Positions 43,603-52,197 of a stretch of DNA of 64,000 bases are shown here, one piece after another. The stretch's first letter is position 1, and the number at the start of each line of letters is the position of its first letter. The notes beneath the pieces are model-generated. The model saw only the letters and a list, made by a program, of their open reading frames with translations. It did not search any database and was not told the origin of the DNA. Both the position numbers and the translations under genes were made by a program. Source of the DNA: Halobacillus kuroshimensis DSM 18393 (lineage in GTDB: Bacteria; Bacillota; Bacilli; Bacillales; Halobacillaceae); NCBI RefSeq assembly GCF_000425705.1, contig NZ_AUDY01000010.1:372001-436000 (forward strand), in the 5' to 3' direction.

Positions 43603-45219
43603 ATGAAGGTATGGCAGACGAAAGAACAATTGACGGATCTGCTCTGTTCGCTGGTGGAGTATCCGAGTATTACGAACAGTGATGAAGAGATCGCCATCAT
43701 TGAATACTTATATTATATTTTGGAGGACAGGGATTATTATAAAAAGCATCCCGATCACCTCAAGCGGCATCCTCTTGATGATGGACGACAGCTTCTCACT
43801 GCGCTTGTGAAAAATGGAGAAGCGGAGGAAACCATCGTCCTGCTTGCTCATGTGGATGTCGTTGGTGTCGAAGATTACGGATCGTATCAGAATCTGGCGT
43901 TCTATCCACGTGAGTTAACACAGGAACTACATAAAAACAGCAGCGACCTGCCAAAAGAAGCGTTGAAGGATTTGGAATCCGGAAACTGGCTCTTCGGGCG
44001 GGGGACGATGGATATGAAAGCCGGTCTAACCGTTCATTTGTCTCTTCTGGAAAAGGCGATGAATGGTGAATTTGAAGGGAATCTACTGCTCATTGCGGTC
44101 CCCGATGAGGAAGTGAACTCTGAAGGGATGCTGGCAGCACTCCCGGCCTTGAGGGAAATCAAAGAACAAGAAAGTCTCGTGTATAAGACCGCTTTGAACG
44201 GCGAGCCGATGTTCAGTAAGTATCCTGGTGATCCGGCCTACTATTTATATACCGGTTCCATAGGGAAAGCGCTGCCCGGTTTCCTGTGTTACGGGAAGGA
44301 AACCCATGCAGGGGAGCCCTTCGGTGGTTTGAATGCCAATTTAATGGTCAGCTATCTGGCTCAGGAAATGGAGCTGAATGAAGCCTTTATCGAAAAGGTC
44401 GGGGAGGAGCGGACACCGCCGCCGATCAGTTTGATGCAGCGGGACTTGAAATTTGAATATTCCGTACAGACCCCGCAGGCAGCTGTGGCCATGTACAACG
44501 TCCTGTATATGAAGCAGACGATCAAGGAATTGAATGAGAAGCTGCTGCTGGCCGCCCAACGTGCAAAAGCCAAGATCATCAATCATTATCATCATCAGGC
44601 ATCGTATTATTTGGAAGGCACCCAGACGTCAGCCTTTCATCCGGATATCACGATCCTTACGTATGACCAGCTTTACAAAGAAGCGGTCGAAAGGTATGGG
44701 GAGATGGAAGTGGAACGTCGGCAGAACCGGCTTGTTAAACTGCGTGATCAGGGAGATCGTGATTTCTCAACGACTCTCGTGCAGAGTCTCGCTTCCCTGT
44801 GTAAGGATATCAGTCCGATGATTGTTCTTTTTTACAGTCCACCGTTCTACCCGGCGGTTTCCTCGCACCACGATCCAATGATCCAGCACGGAGCGCAGAC
44901 AGCTATGGATTATGCCCGGACACATTATGGTGAAGAACTCGAAGTGGTGGAGTACTTTACAGGATTGTCAGACTTGAGTTTCATCGGCCCGACATCCGCC
45001 CGCTCGTCCCTGACGGATTTGACGAAACAGATGCCGATTCACGGAAATGGGTTTGAATGGCCGGCGGAGGACATGGAATCGATCACAATGCCGATTATTA
45101 ACGTAGGCCCTCTGGGTAGGGACCCTCACCAGTGGACGGAGCGGCTTGAGTTGACCTACAGTTTTGAAAAGCTTCCAAAAATCGTAACCGAAACGATTCA
45201 CGAACTATTTAAAGCTTGA
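43603..45219 (+). CDS. M20 family metallopeptidase, RocB-like
   Basis: The 538-residue zinc hydrolase has LLAHVDVVGVEDYG near residues 83-96, GRGTMDMKAGL near 130, PDEEVNSEGM near 163 and a long C-terminal region with a RocB-like HHDPM block and HQWTERL near the end. RocB-type proteins are linked to arginine catabolism, but the substrate is not demonstrated. The ATG at 43603 is used; the adjacent GTG at 43600 is equally possible. It is convergent with an AbgT transporter, and cooperative uptake and cleavage of an acylated amino acid is possible. Confidence 0.85.
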   Translation: MKVWQTKEQLTDLLCSLVEYPSITNSDEEIAIIEYLYYILEDRDYYKKHPDHLKRHPLDDGRQLLTALVKNGEAEETIVLLAHVDVVGVEDYGSYQNLAFYPRELTQELHKNSSDLPKEALKDLESGNWLFGRGTMDMKAGLTVHLSLLEKAMNGEFEGNLLLIAVPDEEVNSEGMLAALPALREIKEQESLVYKTALNGEPMFSKYPGDPAYYLYTGSIGKALPGFLCYGKETHAGEPFGGLNANLMVSYLAQEMELNEAFIEKVGEERTPPPISLMQRDLKFEYSVQTPQAAVAMYNVLYMKQTIKELNEKLLLAAQRAKAKIINHYHHQASYYLEGTQTSAFHPDITILTYDQLYKEAVERYGEMEVERRQNRLVKLRDQGDRDFSTTLVQSLASLCKDISPMIVLFYSPPFYPAVSSHHDPMIQHGAQTAMDYARTHYGEELEVVEYFTGLSDLSFIGPTSARSSLTDLTKQMPIHGNGFEWPAEDMESITMPIINVGPLGRDPHQWTERLELTYSFEKLPKIVTETIHELFKA

Positions 45220-45229
45220 AACACATAAG

Positions 45230-45263
45230 AAAAGCCTGGAATGAAAATCATTCCAGGCTTTTT
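45230..45263. terminator. Bidirectional terminator, M20 peptidase / AbgT
   Basis: AAAAGCCTGGAATGA (45230-45244) pairs with TCATTCCAGGCTTTT around a 3-base loop. It ends 3 bases before the AbgT stop codon, so it serves both convergent genes. Confidence 0.9.
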
Positions 45264-45265
45264 GA

Positions 45266-46789
45266 TTATCCATTGTATTCGAAACCGGCACCAGGACCGA
45301 TTGGAAGACCTGTCATCATCCAGATGAGGAGCATAATCATCCAGATGATGAAGAATGCAATGGAATATGGGAGCATGGCGGAAATCAGTGTACCAATGCC
45401 CACTTTTTTATCATATTTTTGTGCAAAAGCAATCACAATCGCAAAGTACGGCATCAACGGTGAGATGACGTTGGTCGTAGAATCTGCAATCCGGTAGGCA
45501 AGGGTTGTCAGTTCCGGTGAATAGCCGAGCTGCATCATAAGTGGCACGAAAACCGGCGCCATGATGGCCCATTTGGCGGAAGAGCTTCCGATAAACAGGT
45601 TGATGAAACCAGCGACAAAAATGAACGCAATGATTAACCCGATGCCTGTAAAGCCGAGATTATCAAGGAATTCCGCGCCACTGACGGCAATGACTTTACC
45701 AAGGTTGGTATGGTTGAAGTAGGCAACGAACTGTCCTGCCGTAAAGGCAAGGACGATGTACATGCCCATGGAAGCCATCGTATCGGACATCTGCCCGGCG
45801 ACATCCTTATCGTTTTTAATTTCCTTCGTCACTTTTCCATAAATAAATCCTGGGACAAAGAACAAAATCAAGATAACAGGAACAAGGCTGTGGAAAAATG
45901 GTGAAGCGAGAAAGTCATCCGGATCCCGCAGCGGCCCCCACTCCGGGACAACAAGAAGAGCCATGAGAGCGATGGTCACGATGAAACCGATCAGAGCACC
46001 TGTCATTCCTTTTTTCTCAAGGGCTGTTAAGTAGTTGACTTCTTCCTTCACGCCACCCTTATACGTGCCAAGACGCGGCTCAACGATTTTATCTGTTACA
46101 ATGGTACCGACAATCGTTAAGACAAACACAGAGACAATCATGAAGTAATAGTTCATCGTATACAAAATCGTGTCCGCATACTCCGGATCAATGGTAGCAG
46201 CTGCCTGAATCGTTAAATCACCAAGCAGTGGATCCAGAGCGGTCAGCAGCAGGTTGGCACTGAACCCGGCGGATACACCGGCAAAAGCAGCTGCAAGTCC
46301 TGCGAGCGGATGTCGGCCGAGGCCGGCAAACAGTACGGCGCCGAGAGGCGTCAGTACGACATACCCGGCGTCTGCGGCCATACTGGACATAATTCCTCCG
46401 AAAACGAGGGACGCGGTCATTAATGAGCGTGGCACGGAAGTAACCAGACCCCGGAGCATCGCACTGATCAATCCGGACCTCTCAGCAATCCCGATACCCA
46501 GCATCGTGACCAACACGGTTCCAAGCGGTGCGAACCCTACAAAGTTTTCAACCATACTTTCAAACATATATTTAATACCTTCACTGGAAAGCAGATTCAC
46601 CACCTGCAGGGTTTCACCTGAAGCGGGATCTTCCACTTCAACACCTGCTGTGGAAGCAATCCATGAAGCAATGATAACCAGCAGTGCAAAAACAGCAAAC
46701 AATGTAACAGGGTGGGGAAGTTTGTTCCCGACACGTTCCACGCCGTCAAGCAGGCGCATTGTCAGCCCTTTTTTCTCCTGTTTTTCCAT
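45266..46789 (-). CDS. abgT: AbgT family transporter
   Basis: The 507-residue membrane protein has about 11-13 helices and the AbgT-type blocks GVERVGNKLPHPVTLFAVFA near the N-terminus, MAADAGYVVLTPLGAVLFAG and FIGSSSAKWAIMAPVFVPLM. The family imports p-aminobenzoyl-glutamate in Escherichia coli, and some members export sulfonamides. The direction here is unknown. AGGAGAATC precedes the ATG. The convergent M20 peptidase gene parallels the E. coli pairing of abgT with M20 enzymes. Confidence 0.9.
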   Translation of the reverse strand: MEKQEKKGLTMRLLDGVERVGNKLPHPVTLFAVFALLVIIASWIASTAGVEVEDPASGETLQVVNLLSSEGIKYMFESMVENFVGFAPLGTVLVTMLGIGIAERSGLISAMLRGLVTSVPRSLMTASLVFGGIMSSMAADAGYVVLTPLGAVLFAGLGRHPLAGLAAAFAGVSAGFSANLLLTALDPLLGDLTIQAAATIDPEYADTILYTMNYYFMIVSVFVLTIVGTIVTDKIVEPRLGTYKGGVKEEVNYLTALEKKGMTGALIGFIVTIALMALLVVPEWGPLRDPDDFLASPFFHSLVPVILILFFVPGFIYGKVTKEIKNDKDVAGQMSDTMASMGMYIVLAFTAGQFVAYFNHTNLGKVIAVSGAEFLDNLGFTGIGLIIAFIFVAGFINLFIGSSSAKWAIMAPVFVPLMMQLGYSPELTTLAYRIADSTTNVISPLMPYFAIVIAFAQKYDKKVGIGTLISAMLPYSIAFFIIWMIMLLIWMMTGLPIGPGAGFEYNG

Positions 46790-46959
46790 GATTCTCCTCC
46801 TTACAGCTTTTCAAAAAGTTCTTTCTTTTACATAGACGCGTTAAAGTATAAAGAATTGTAAGACTTTTTTGAAGGGTGTTTGAAAAAGTGCTACTAGAAA
46901 GAGTATTACGAATTATAGGATATTTAAACATCCGCACACGGGAAATCCGAAAAGAAACA

Positions 46960-46990
46960 TGGTACAATATAAGAAATGAATGTTCATTCA
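46960..46990 (+). promoter_or_regulatory. Promoter of yqjP with FadR-like palindrome
   Basis: TGGTACAAT (46960-46968) is an extended -10 element. Immediately downstream TGAATGTTCATTCA (46977-46990) contains the palindrome ATGAA-TG-TTCAT. It resembles a shortened form of the FadR box TGAATGANTANTCATTCA, which occurs intact before another hydrolase gene at 50957. A TetR-type regulator is likely. Confidence 0.55.
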
Positions 46991-47005
46991 GTTTGGAGGA
47001 AGGGT

Positions 47006-47971
47006 ATGAAAACGTTGAAAGATACAATTACTCAAATCACAATGCCGACGCCCTATGCGGTGGGAGATGTCCATACGTACCTGTTGAAAGGGGACCGCCT
47101 TACCCTTGTGGATGCCGGTGTCCGTACAGAAGATGCCTGGAACGCGCTTGTCGATCAGTTGAAAATGACAGGGTACCAGCCGGAGGATATTGAGCAGGTG
47201 ATCCTTACTCATCATCATCCGGATCATATGGGATGGGTGGATCGTTTTTCACGTGTCCAGACGATCGCAGGTCATCCTAAATTGAAGCCGTGGCTGGAGA
47301 GGGATGACGGCTTCTTTGAACGGTACGAATCTTTTTTTAAGTGGATGTATAAGGAATCGGGTGTCCCGGAGCGTTTTGATTCCCTTTTGAAAGGACTGAA
47401 AAAACCTTTGAAATGGACGGCAGAGGGGAAAATGACGCACCTCCTGGAAGAAGGCCGTCTTCTTCCGGGCCATGACGAATGGCAGGTGCTTGAAACCCCT
47501 GGTCATGCCCAGAACCATCTGTCCTTTTTCCGCAAAGAGGACGGTGCCCTGATCGGGGGAGATCATCTTCTTGCCCATATTTCCTCCAACCCTTTACTGG
47601 AGCCTGCCTACAGTCCGGGAGAAGGACGGCCGAAGCCTCTTCTTCAGTACCGGGCTTCCATGAAAAAACTGCTTCCTTTGAACATGAACACGGTTTACCC
47701 TGGCCATGGGAAGGTGTTCGGTGACGTGAACGCTCTTATACAAACGCGTCTGACAAAGCAGGAGCAGCGGGCGGAAAAAGTTTTCCGCATGTTTAAGGAC
47801 GGACCGCAGCGTGCCTATGACATATGTGAGCGTCTGTTTCCCAAGCATGTAGAATCCCAGCTTGGGCTGACGATGTCGGAGACTGTAGGGCAGCTGGATT
47901 ATTTGGAGTCGATAAATCGGCTGAAAACGTCTATCATAGAAGGGGAGAAATTTTACGAAATGAACGGGTGA
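47006..47971 (+). CDS. yqjP: Metallo-beta-lactamase-fold hydrolase, YqjP
   Basis: The 321-residue protein has the metal motif THHHPDHMGW near residues 70-79, GHAQNHLSFF near 165 and HVESQLG-type C-terminal helices. It belongs to the RNase J/glyoxalase-like hydrolases with an extra C-terminal winged region, as in B. subtilis YqjP. The substrate is unknown. The ATG at 47006 follows TGGAGGAAGG. yqjQ follows after 4 bases, as in B. subtilis. Confidence 0.88.
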   Translation: MKTLKDTITQITMPTPYAVGDVHTYLLKGDRLTLVDAGVRTEDAWNALVDQLKMTGYQPEDIEQVILTHHHPDHMGWVDRFSRVQTIAGHPKLKPWLERDDGFFERYESFFKWMYKESGVPERFDSLLKGLKKPLKWTAEGKMTHLLEEGRLLPGHDEWQVLETPGHAQNHLSFFRKEDGALIGGDHLLAHISSNPLLEPAYSPGEGRPKPLLQYRASMKKLLPLNMNTVYPGHGKVFGDVNALIQTRLTKQEQRAEKVFRMFKDGPQRAYDICERLFPKHVESQLGLTMSETVGQLDYLESINRLKTSIIEGEKFYEMNG

Positions 47972-47975
47972 TGAC

Positions 47976-48770
47976 ATGAATGAACGTTTAAAGGGAAAAA
48001 AGATCCTGATTACCGGGGCCTCCAGTGGAATCGGACAGTTTCTTGCCATCCATGCAGCATCAGAAGGTGCTGTTCCGATTTTGACGGCCAGGTCAGAGGA
48101 TAAACTTGAACTGATGAGTGAAACCATTGAAAGCACTTTCGGCACATCCTGCCCATGGTATAAAGCGGATCTGTCCAATGATGCAGAATGGAAAGACACG
48201 ATTGACAGAATCTGCTATGAGCAGGGGTCTGTTGATGCATTGATTAACAATGCAGGGGTGGCAGTGTTCGATTATGTAGCCGATTCAAACTGGCAGGATA
48301 TTGACCGGATGGTGTCGGTCAATGTGACGTCGTTGTTCCGCGCGACTCATCAACTGCTGCCCCACCTGCTTCAGAACGGGGAAGGGCATATTGTGAATAT
48401 CGCCTCCCAGGCTGGAAAGATGGCGACGCCTAAATCCGCTGTTTACGCCGCTACGAAACATGCGGTACTCGGGTTTACCAACGCATTAAGGATGGAAGTA
48501 GAGCCGCTCGGCCTTCATGTTACGAGCGTCAATCTCGGCCCTGTCCGTACAAACTTTTTTAAACAGGCGGACCCGAGCGGGAATTATGAAAAAGCCGTGG
48601 ATAAGATGATGCTGGATCCGAATAAGGTGGCAAGGATTGTCATCAGCCGCTTATTCACGAAACAGCGGGAGATCAACCTGCCTTCCTGGATGAATTCAGG
48701 AAGTAAAGTCTACGCGGTGGCACCTTCAGCGGTCGAAAAAATCATGCATAAACAGTTTAAGAAAAAATAA
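47976..48770 (+). CDS. yqjQ: Short-chain dehydrogenase YqjQ
   Basis: The 264-residue SDR oxidoreductase has the cofactor motif TGASSGIGQF at residues 12-21, NNAG near 91, the catalytic Ser in NIASQAGK and YxxxK in YAATKHAV near 157-164. The C-terminus is basic and somewhat hydrophobic, as in membrane-associated members. It is co-transcribed with yqjP. Confidence 0.9.
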   Translation: MNERLKGKKILITGASSGIGQFLAIHAASEGAVPILTARSEDKLELMSETIESTFGTSCPWYKADLSNDAEWKDTIDRICYEQGSVDALINNAGVAVFDYVADSNWQDIDRMVSVNVTSLFRATHQLLPHLLQNGEGHIVNIASQAGKMATPKSAVYAATKHAVLGFTNALRMEVEPLGLHVTSVNLGPVRTNFFKQADPSGNYEKAVDKMMLDPNKVARIVISRLFTKQREINLPSWMNSGSKVYAVAPSAVEKIMHKQFKKK

Positions 48771-48779
48771 GGATATCCC

Positions 48780-48809
48780 ACCTCCGGGCCTGCTGCCCGG
48801 AGGTTTTTT
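48780..48809 (+). terminator. Terminator after yqjQ
   Basis: CCTCCGGGC (48781-48789) and GCCCGGAGG (48795-48803) form a perfect 9-bp stem around CTGCT, followed by TTTTTTA. Confidence 0.9.
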
Positions 48810-48842
48810 ATATTCAGGAGCAGGATGACAGGAATTGGAACT

Positions 48843-48870
48843 TGCAAACACGAACATATATTCGCATAAT
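48843..48870 (+). promoter_or_regulatory. Promoter with LexA (SOS) box before the second Y-family polymerase
   Basis: TTGCAA (48843-48848) and CATAAT (48865-48870) are 16 bases apart. The spacer holds CGAACATATATTCG (48851-48864), which differs from the LexA box CGAAC-N4-GTTCG at one base. LexA would block RNA polymerase here, as for yqjW in B. subtilis. Confidence 0.75.
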
Positions 48871-48897
48871 AGTAGTAAAAACGAAAGGAGAAGGGGC

Positions 48898-50172
48898 ATG
48901 AGCAATCCGAATATTGATTACACCCGCTATCCGGATCGTGGAATCCTCTGTGTAGATATGAAAAGTTTTTACGCCAGCTGTGCAGCGATTGACCGCGGGC
49001 TTGATCCTTTAACCTGTCCACTGGCCGTCGTTGCGGATATGAACCGGAGAGGGAGCGTTGTTTTGGCTGCTACACCGGCCATGAAACAGAAATACGGCAT
49101 CCGCACGGGGAGCCGTCTGTTTGAAATACCATCGTCACCGGATATTGTGATTGTGTCCGCTCAGATGAGGAAATATTTGGAGGTGTCTACACAAGTCACG
49201 CACCTCTTTCATAAATTCGTTCCCAAAGAGAACATCCATACGTACAGTGTCGATGAAAGCTTTTTGGAAGTTGGGGGGAACAAGGGGAAATTCGGCCGTC
49301 CGGATGAGACGGCACGGATGATTATTAATGAATTGAAGGAAACCTTCCATTTGGATGCCGCCATCGGAATCGGACCGAATATGCTGTTATCAAAACTGTG
49401 TCTCGATCTGGAAGCGAAAAAAAAGGGCATAGCCCGCTGGACGTTTGAGAACTTCCAGGAGAAACTGTGGCCCGTCGCTCCCTTGTCTGAGATGTGGGGG
49501 ATCGGGCCGCGGATGGAGCACAGGCTGAACCGGATGGGCATCTGGTCAGTCGGCCAGCTGGCAAAATTCCCGCTGGAACGACTGGAGAAGGCATTTGGTG
49601 TGATGGGGAATCAGCTTTATTACCATGCGAATGGGGTGGACTTATCCGATCCGGGAGCTCCGATTATCCATGGCCAGGTCAGCTATGGAAAAAGTCAGAT
49701 TCTCCTCAGGGATTATCCGGACCCTGAGGAAGTGAAGTATGTTATCCTGGAAATGTGTGAGGAGGTGGCCCGTCGTGCGCGCCGCAAGGGCCATGCGGGC
49801 CGGACGATTTCGCTCGGTATCGGCTACAGTAAAAGGGAAGATGGCAGCGGCTTTCACCGGTCTGTATCCATCAACCAGCCGACAAGCATTACGATGGATA
49901 TTTACCATGCCTGCCTCACATTGTTTCACCGCTTTTACCACGGGGGAGTCGTCCGCCGCATATCCATTTCGCTTGGCAATATTACGGAGGATGCCAGTGT
50001 TCAGCTGGACTTGTTTGATCAAGGAAGGGATAAAAAACGTGACCTCGGTTATGTCATGGATGAGATTCGTGAACGGTTCGGCCAGGATATGCTGCTCCGG
50101 GCGGTTTCCTGGACGGACGCCGGCACAGCTCGACATCGCAGCCGTCTAGTTGGCGGACATTATGCCGAATAA
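48898..50172 (+). CDS. yqjW: Y-family DNA polymerase, YqjW/UvrX (UmuC-like) type
   Basis: The 424-residue translesion polymerase is distinct from the one at 29101. The palm motifs are ILCVDMKSFYASCAA near residues 18-32 and YSVDESFLEVG near 115-125. A helix-hairpin-helix region follows (WGIGPRMEHRLNRMGI) and a beta-clamp motif VQLDLF lies near 367. It resembles the UmuC-type PolY2 group of bacilli. AAAGGAG precedes the ATG at 48898. A LexA box sits in the promoter. Confidence 0.92.
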   Translation: MSNPNIDYTRYPDRGILCVDMKSFYASCAAIDRGLDPLTCPLAVVADMNRRGSVVLAATPAMKQKYGIRTGSRLFEIPSSPDIVIVSAQMRKYLEVSTQVTHLFHKFVPKENIHTYSVDESFLEVGGNKGKFGRPDETARMIINELKETFHLDAAIGIGPNMLLSKLCLDLEAKKKGIARWTFENFQEKLWPVAPLSEMWGIGPRMEHRLNRMGIWSVGQLAKFPLERLEKAFGVMGNQLYYHANGVDLSDPGAPIIHGQVSYGKSQILLRDYPDPEEVKYVILEMCEEVARRARRKGHAGRTISLGIGYSKREDGSGFHRSVSINQPTSITMDIYHACLTLFHRFYHGGVVRRISISLGNITEDASVQLDLFDQGRDKKRDLGYVMDEIRERFGQDMLLRAVSWTDAGTARHRSRLVGGHYAE

Positions 50173-50234
50173 AATCAAAACGATTGTTCTTTGTCAAAGG
50201 ATTTTTTACAATAGAAGGACAGGAGGGATGAAAG

Positions 50235-50567
50235 ATGAAACTACGCATCACAGATGAAGCTAAACAACAGCTCGAGCAGATACAGGAAGCCGGCCGGCCG
50301 CTTCTCCGTCTTTTTTATGATACCGAAGGGTGCGGCTGTGGAGTGAACGGACTCCCGACCCTTCGTCTGGAGCATGAAGAACGGACGACGGATGAGAAAG
50401 TGGAAAATGAGGATTATCCGGTCATTATTGACAACCAGCAGGCCATTTTCTTCAAAAAGGAGATGAAGCTTGATTTTGTCCGTGGCACTTTCCGCCTTTC
50501 CAGCCCTGATGGTATCTTGAATCCGATCATCCCGATCAAAGACGTGAAAGAAGGAGCGACGATATGA
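50235..50567 (+). CDS. yqkB: HesB/IscA-like iron-sulfur fold protein (YqkB)
   Basis: The 110-residue protein starts MKLRITDEAKQQLEQI and has a CGC pair in EGCGCGVNG near residues 34-42. The third cysteine of typical A-type carriers near the C-terminus is absent, as in B. subtilis YqkB. Cluster binding is therefore uncertain. GGAGGGATG precedes the ATG. It overlaps the next gene by ATGA. Confidence 0.85.
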   Translation: MKLRITDEAKQQLEQIQEAGRPLLRLFYDTEGCGCGVNGLPTLRLEHEERTTDEKVENEDYPVIIDNQQAIFFKKEMKLDFVRGTFRLSSPDGILNPIIPIKDVKEGATI

Positions 50568-50788
50568 GTAAAAGGAAACTGGAAGAAGGCTCTCTGGGCT
50601 CCCAGCTGAACGCCGATGTTTTATCCAAGCTCAAGTCGAAGCAGAATGAATGGAAACAGCAGGCAGCAGAACGGGAAGAACAGGAAAAACATCGCCGGAT
50701 GGAAGAAAGAAAGCGCAGAGAAGCCAATAAGAGTTTTGAAGAGCTTCTTAATGAGAGTGAACTCGATTGGAAAAGCTTTAAAAAATAA
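50564..50788 (+). CDS. DUF3886 (YqkE-like) charged helical protein
   Basis: The 74-residue protein is almost entirely helical and highly charged, with KLKSKQNEWKQQAAEREEQE followed by the C-terminal NKSFEELLNESELDWKSFKK. This is the DUF3886 pattern of B. subtilis YqkE. Its function is unknown. It is translationally coupled to yqkB. Confidence 0.82.
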   Translation: MSKRKLEEGSLGSQLNADVLSKLKSKQNEWKQQAAEREEQEKHRRMEERKRREANKSFEELLNESELDWKSFKK

Positions 50789-50816
50789 GCACGCCCTCCA
50801 GGGGTGCTTATTTTTT
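50783..50816 (+). terminator. Terminator after the DUF3886 gene
   Basis: AAATAAGCAC-G-CCC pairs with GGG-GTGCTTATTT with one bulge around a short loop, followed by TTTTTT. The left arm overlaps the end of the gene. Confidence 0.8.
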
Positions 50817-50956
50817 AGTTTGCAGAGAAACCGCATGTTTTTCCAAACGGATCAGGGACCCGGTGATTCCTGCGAAAAAGGAGGCAGTGCAACCACTTTA
50901 GACATAAACACTTCTACGGCAGGGACTATTTATTTTTTGATGACTTTATTATATAG

Positions 50957-50983
50957 TGAATGATTATTCATTCATGTTACAAT
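50957..50983 (+). promoter_or_regulatory. FadR box abutting an extended -10 promoter
   Basis: TGAATGATTATTCATTCA (50957-50974) matches the Bacillus FadR (YsiA) box TGAATGANTANTCATTCA at every position. TGTTACAAT (50975-50983) follows at once as an extended -10. FadR bound there would repress, with release by long-chain acyl-CoA. The site assignment rests on the known consensus. Confidence 0.8.
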
Positions 50984-51013
50984 AGGGAAAGAATCAAAAA
51001 AGGAGTGAACCCT

Positions 51014-51811
51014 ATGTTTCAAGTCTTTGAAAAAGAGCAGGTCACATGTGTGGAAATGGTCGTCCCTCATATGGGCAGTGTGTATGCGTATTACGTAGAC
51101 GGTATGATTGTGGATACGGGCACCCGACATTTTGAAAATGAACTCATTTCGTTTTATGAACGCATGCCGATAGATGTGACAGCTCTGACACATAACCATG
51201 AAGATCATACAGGGACTGCTGCGTGGCTGGAGCAGCACCACCGTTCTCCGATCTATGTTCACCCATCTGGTATTGATACGTGTACAGAATTTGCTCCTTA
51301 CCCGGAATACCGGAGGAAGACGTGGGGGCTTCGGGAAGCCTTTCATCCTGTCCCATACCCGTCTCAGCTTTCCTCCCGCCATTTGGATTGGGAAGTGATT
51401 GAAACTCCGGGCCATGCTGTGGATCACGTTTCCCTGTTCAACAAAGATCGTGGTCTGTTATTTTCAGGAGATTTGTTCGTACGGCCGAAGACAAAGGTAA
51501 TCATGCGGGAGGAATCCATCCCGCAGATCATGGATTCCATACAAAAGGTGCTCACTTACGATTTTGGCCCGATGTTTTGTGGTCATGCCGGTTATATAGA
51601 GGATGGGCGCAGCCGCCTGGAAGAGAAACTGGACCATCTGCAGCACCTCTATGGAGAAGTCAAGCACCTTCACGAATCCGGACTGTCCGATCGTGACATT
51701 CAAAAGAAGCTGTTCCCGAAGGAATATCCGATTATTTCTTACTCTGATGGAGAATGGGATTCCTTTCACATCATTACGTCCATTGTCGCTGACGTGAACG
51801 CCCGTGTGTAA
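51014..51811 (+). CDS. Metallo-beta-lactamase-fold hydrolase under a FadR-type box
   Basis: The 265-residue protein has IVDTGTRHFENEL near residue 30, the metal-binding THNHEDHTGTAAW near 59-71, ETPGHAVDHVSLF near 133 and FCGHAGYIEDG near 178. The substrate is unknown. The FadR box suggests a role connected with fatty acid or acyl-CoA breakdown, perhaps as a thioesterase-like hydrolase. The ATG at 51014 follows AAAGGAGTG. The frame from 50960 begins inside the operator. Confidence 0.85.
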   Translation: MFQVFEKEQVTCVEMVVPHMGSVYAYYVDGMIVDTGTRHFENELISFYERMPIDVTALTHNHEDHTGTAAWLEQHHRSPIYVHPSGIDTCTEFAPYPEYRRKTWGLREAFHPVPYPSQLSSRHLDWEVIETPGHAVDHVSLFNKDRGLLFSGDLFVRPKTKVIMREESIPQIMDSIQKVLTYDFGPMFCGHAGYIEDGRSRLEEKLDHLQHLYGEVKHLHESGLSDRDIQKKLFPKEYPIISYSDGEWDSFHIITSIVADVNARV

Positions 51812-51889
51812 AGGATGAAAACCGACGTTTAACACAAAAAGGCCGGGTTCATCGTGTCCGGAAAATACTACTTATCGCATGACATGTGT

Positions 51890-52015
51890 GTGGTCGCGTT
51901 CCGCTTATCGGTGGATGCTTACGGCGGGCACGGCCTCCGTTGACTTGGAGAGGAAGAACACCTGCCGAAGTGGATCTTCGGCTCGTGCTGTTCCCGCAGG
52001 CGTCCCCAACGAACG
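51890..52015. repeat. Long structured extragenic element
   Basis: GGATGC (51913-51918) pairs with GCGTCC (52000-52005), GCGGG with CCCGC and GCACG with CGTGC further in. The centre contains the perfect hairpin GCCGAAG-TGGAT-CTTCGGC (51964-51982). The composition is GC-richer than the flanks and no convincing gene is encoded. It resembles dispersed extragenic repeats found in halophilic bacilli, from memory of such sequences. A non-coding RNA is another possibility. Confidence 0.5.
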
Positions 52016-52129
52016 CTCCTCGTGTACGCAGGTTCAAAAGAACGGCATGGGCTGCGCTATTGCGCACTTGCGTGGAAAACAAAAAGGGAAAGAACAGGCG
52101 CTTTCGCTCCTGGCGGTAAGAAAGAAAAA

Positions 52130-52163
52130 AGCTTGTAAAGAAACAGGGGTTTCTCTACAAGCT
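52130..52163. other. Strong hairpin in the intergenic region
   Basis: AGCTTGTAAAGAAAC (52130-52144) and GTTTCTCTACAAGCT (52149-52163) pair over 15 positions with one mismatch around AGGG. It has no T-tail and stands directly in front of the next hairpin, a tandem arrangement that could form the 3' end of a structured RNA. Confidence 0.6.
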
Positions 52164-52164
52164 G

Positions 52165-52197
52165 AGACCGCTGCGGGGCAGCGGTCTGTCTTTTTGT
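52165..52197. terminator. Terminator at the end of the iclR-type gene
   Basis: AGACCGCTGC (52165-52174) and GCAGCGGTCT (52178-52187) form a perfect stem with loop GGG, then GTCTTTTTG. It can end rightward transcription from 51014 and, less clearly, leftward transcription from the regulator gene. Confidence 0.8.
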
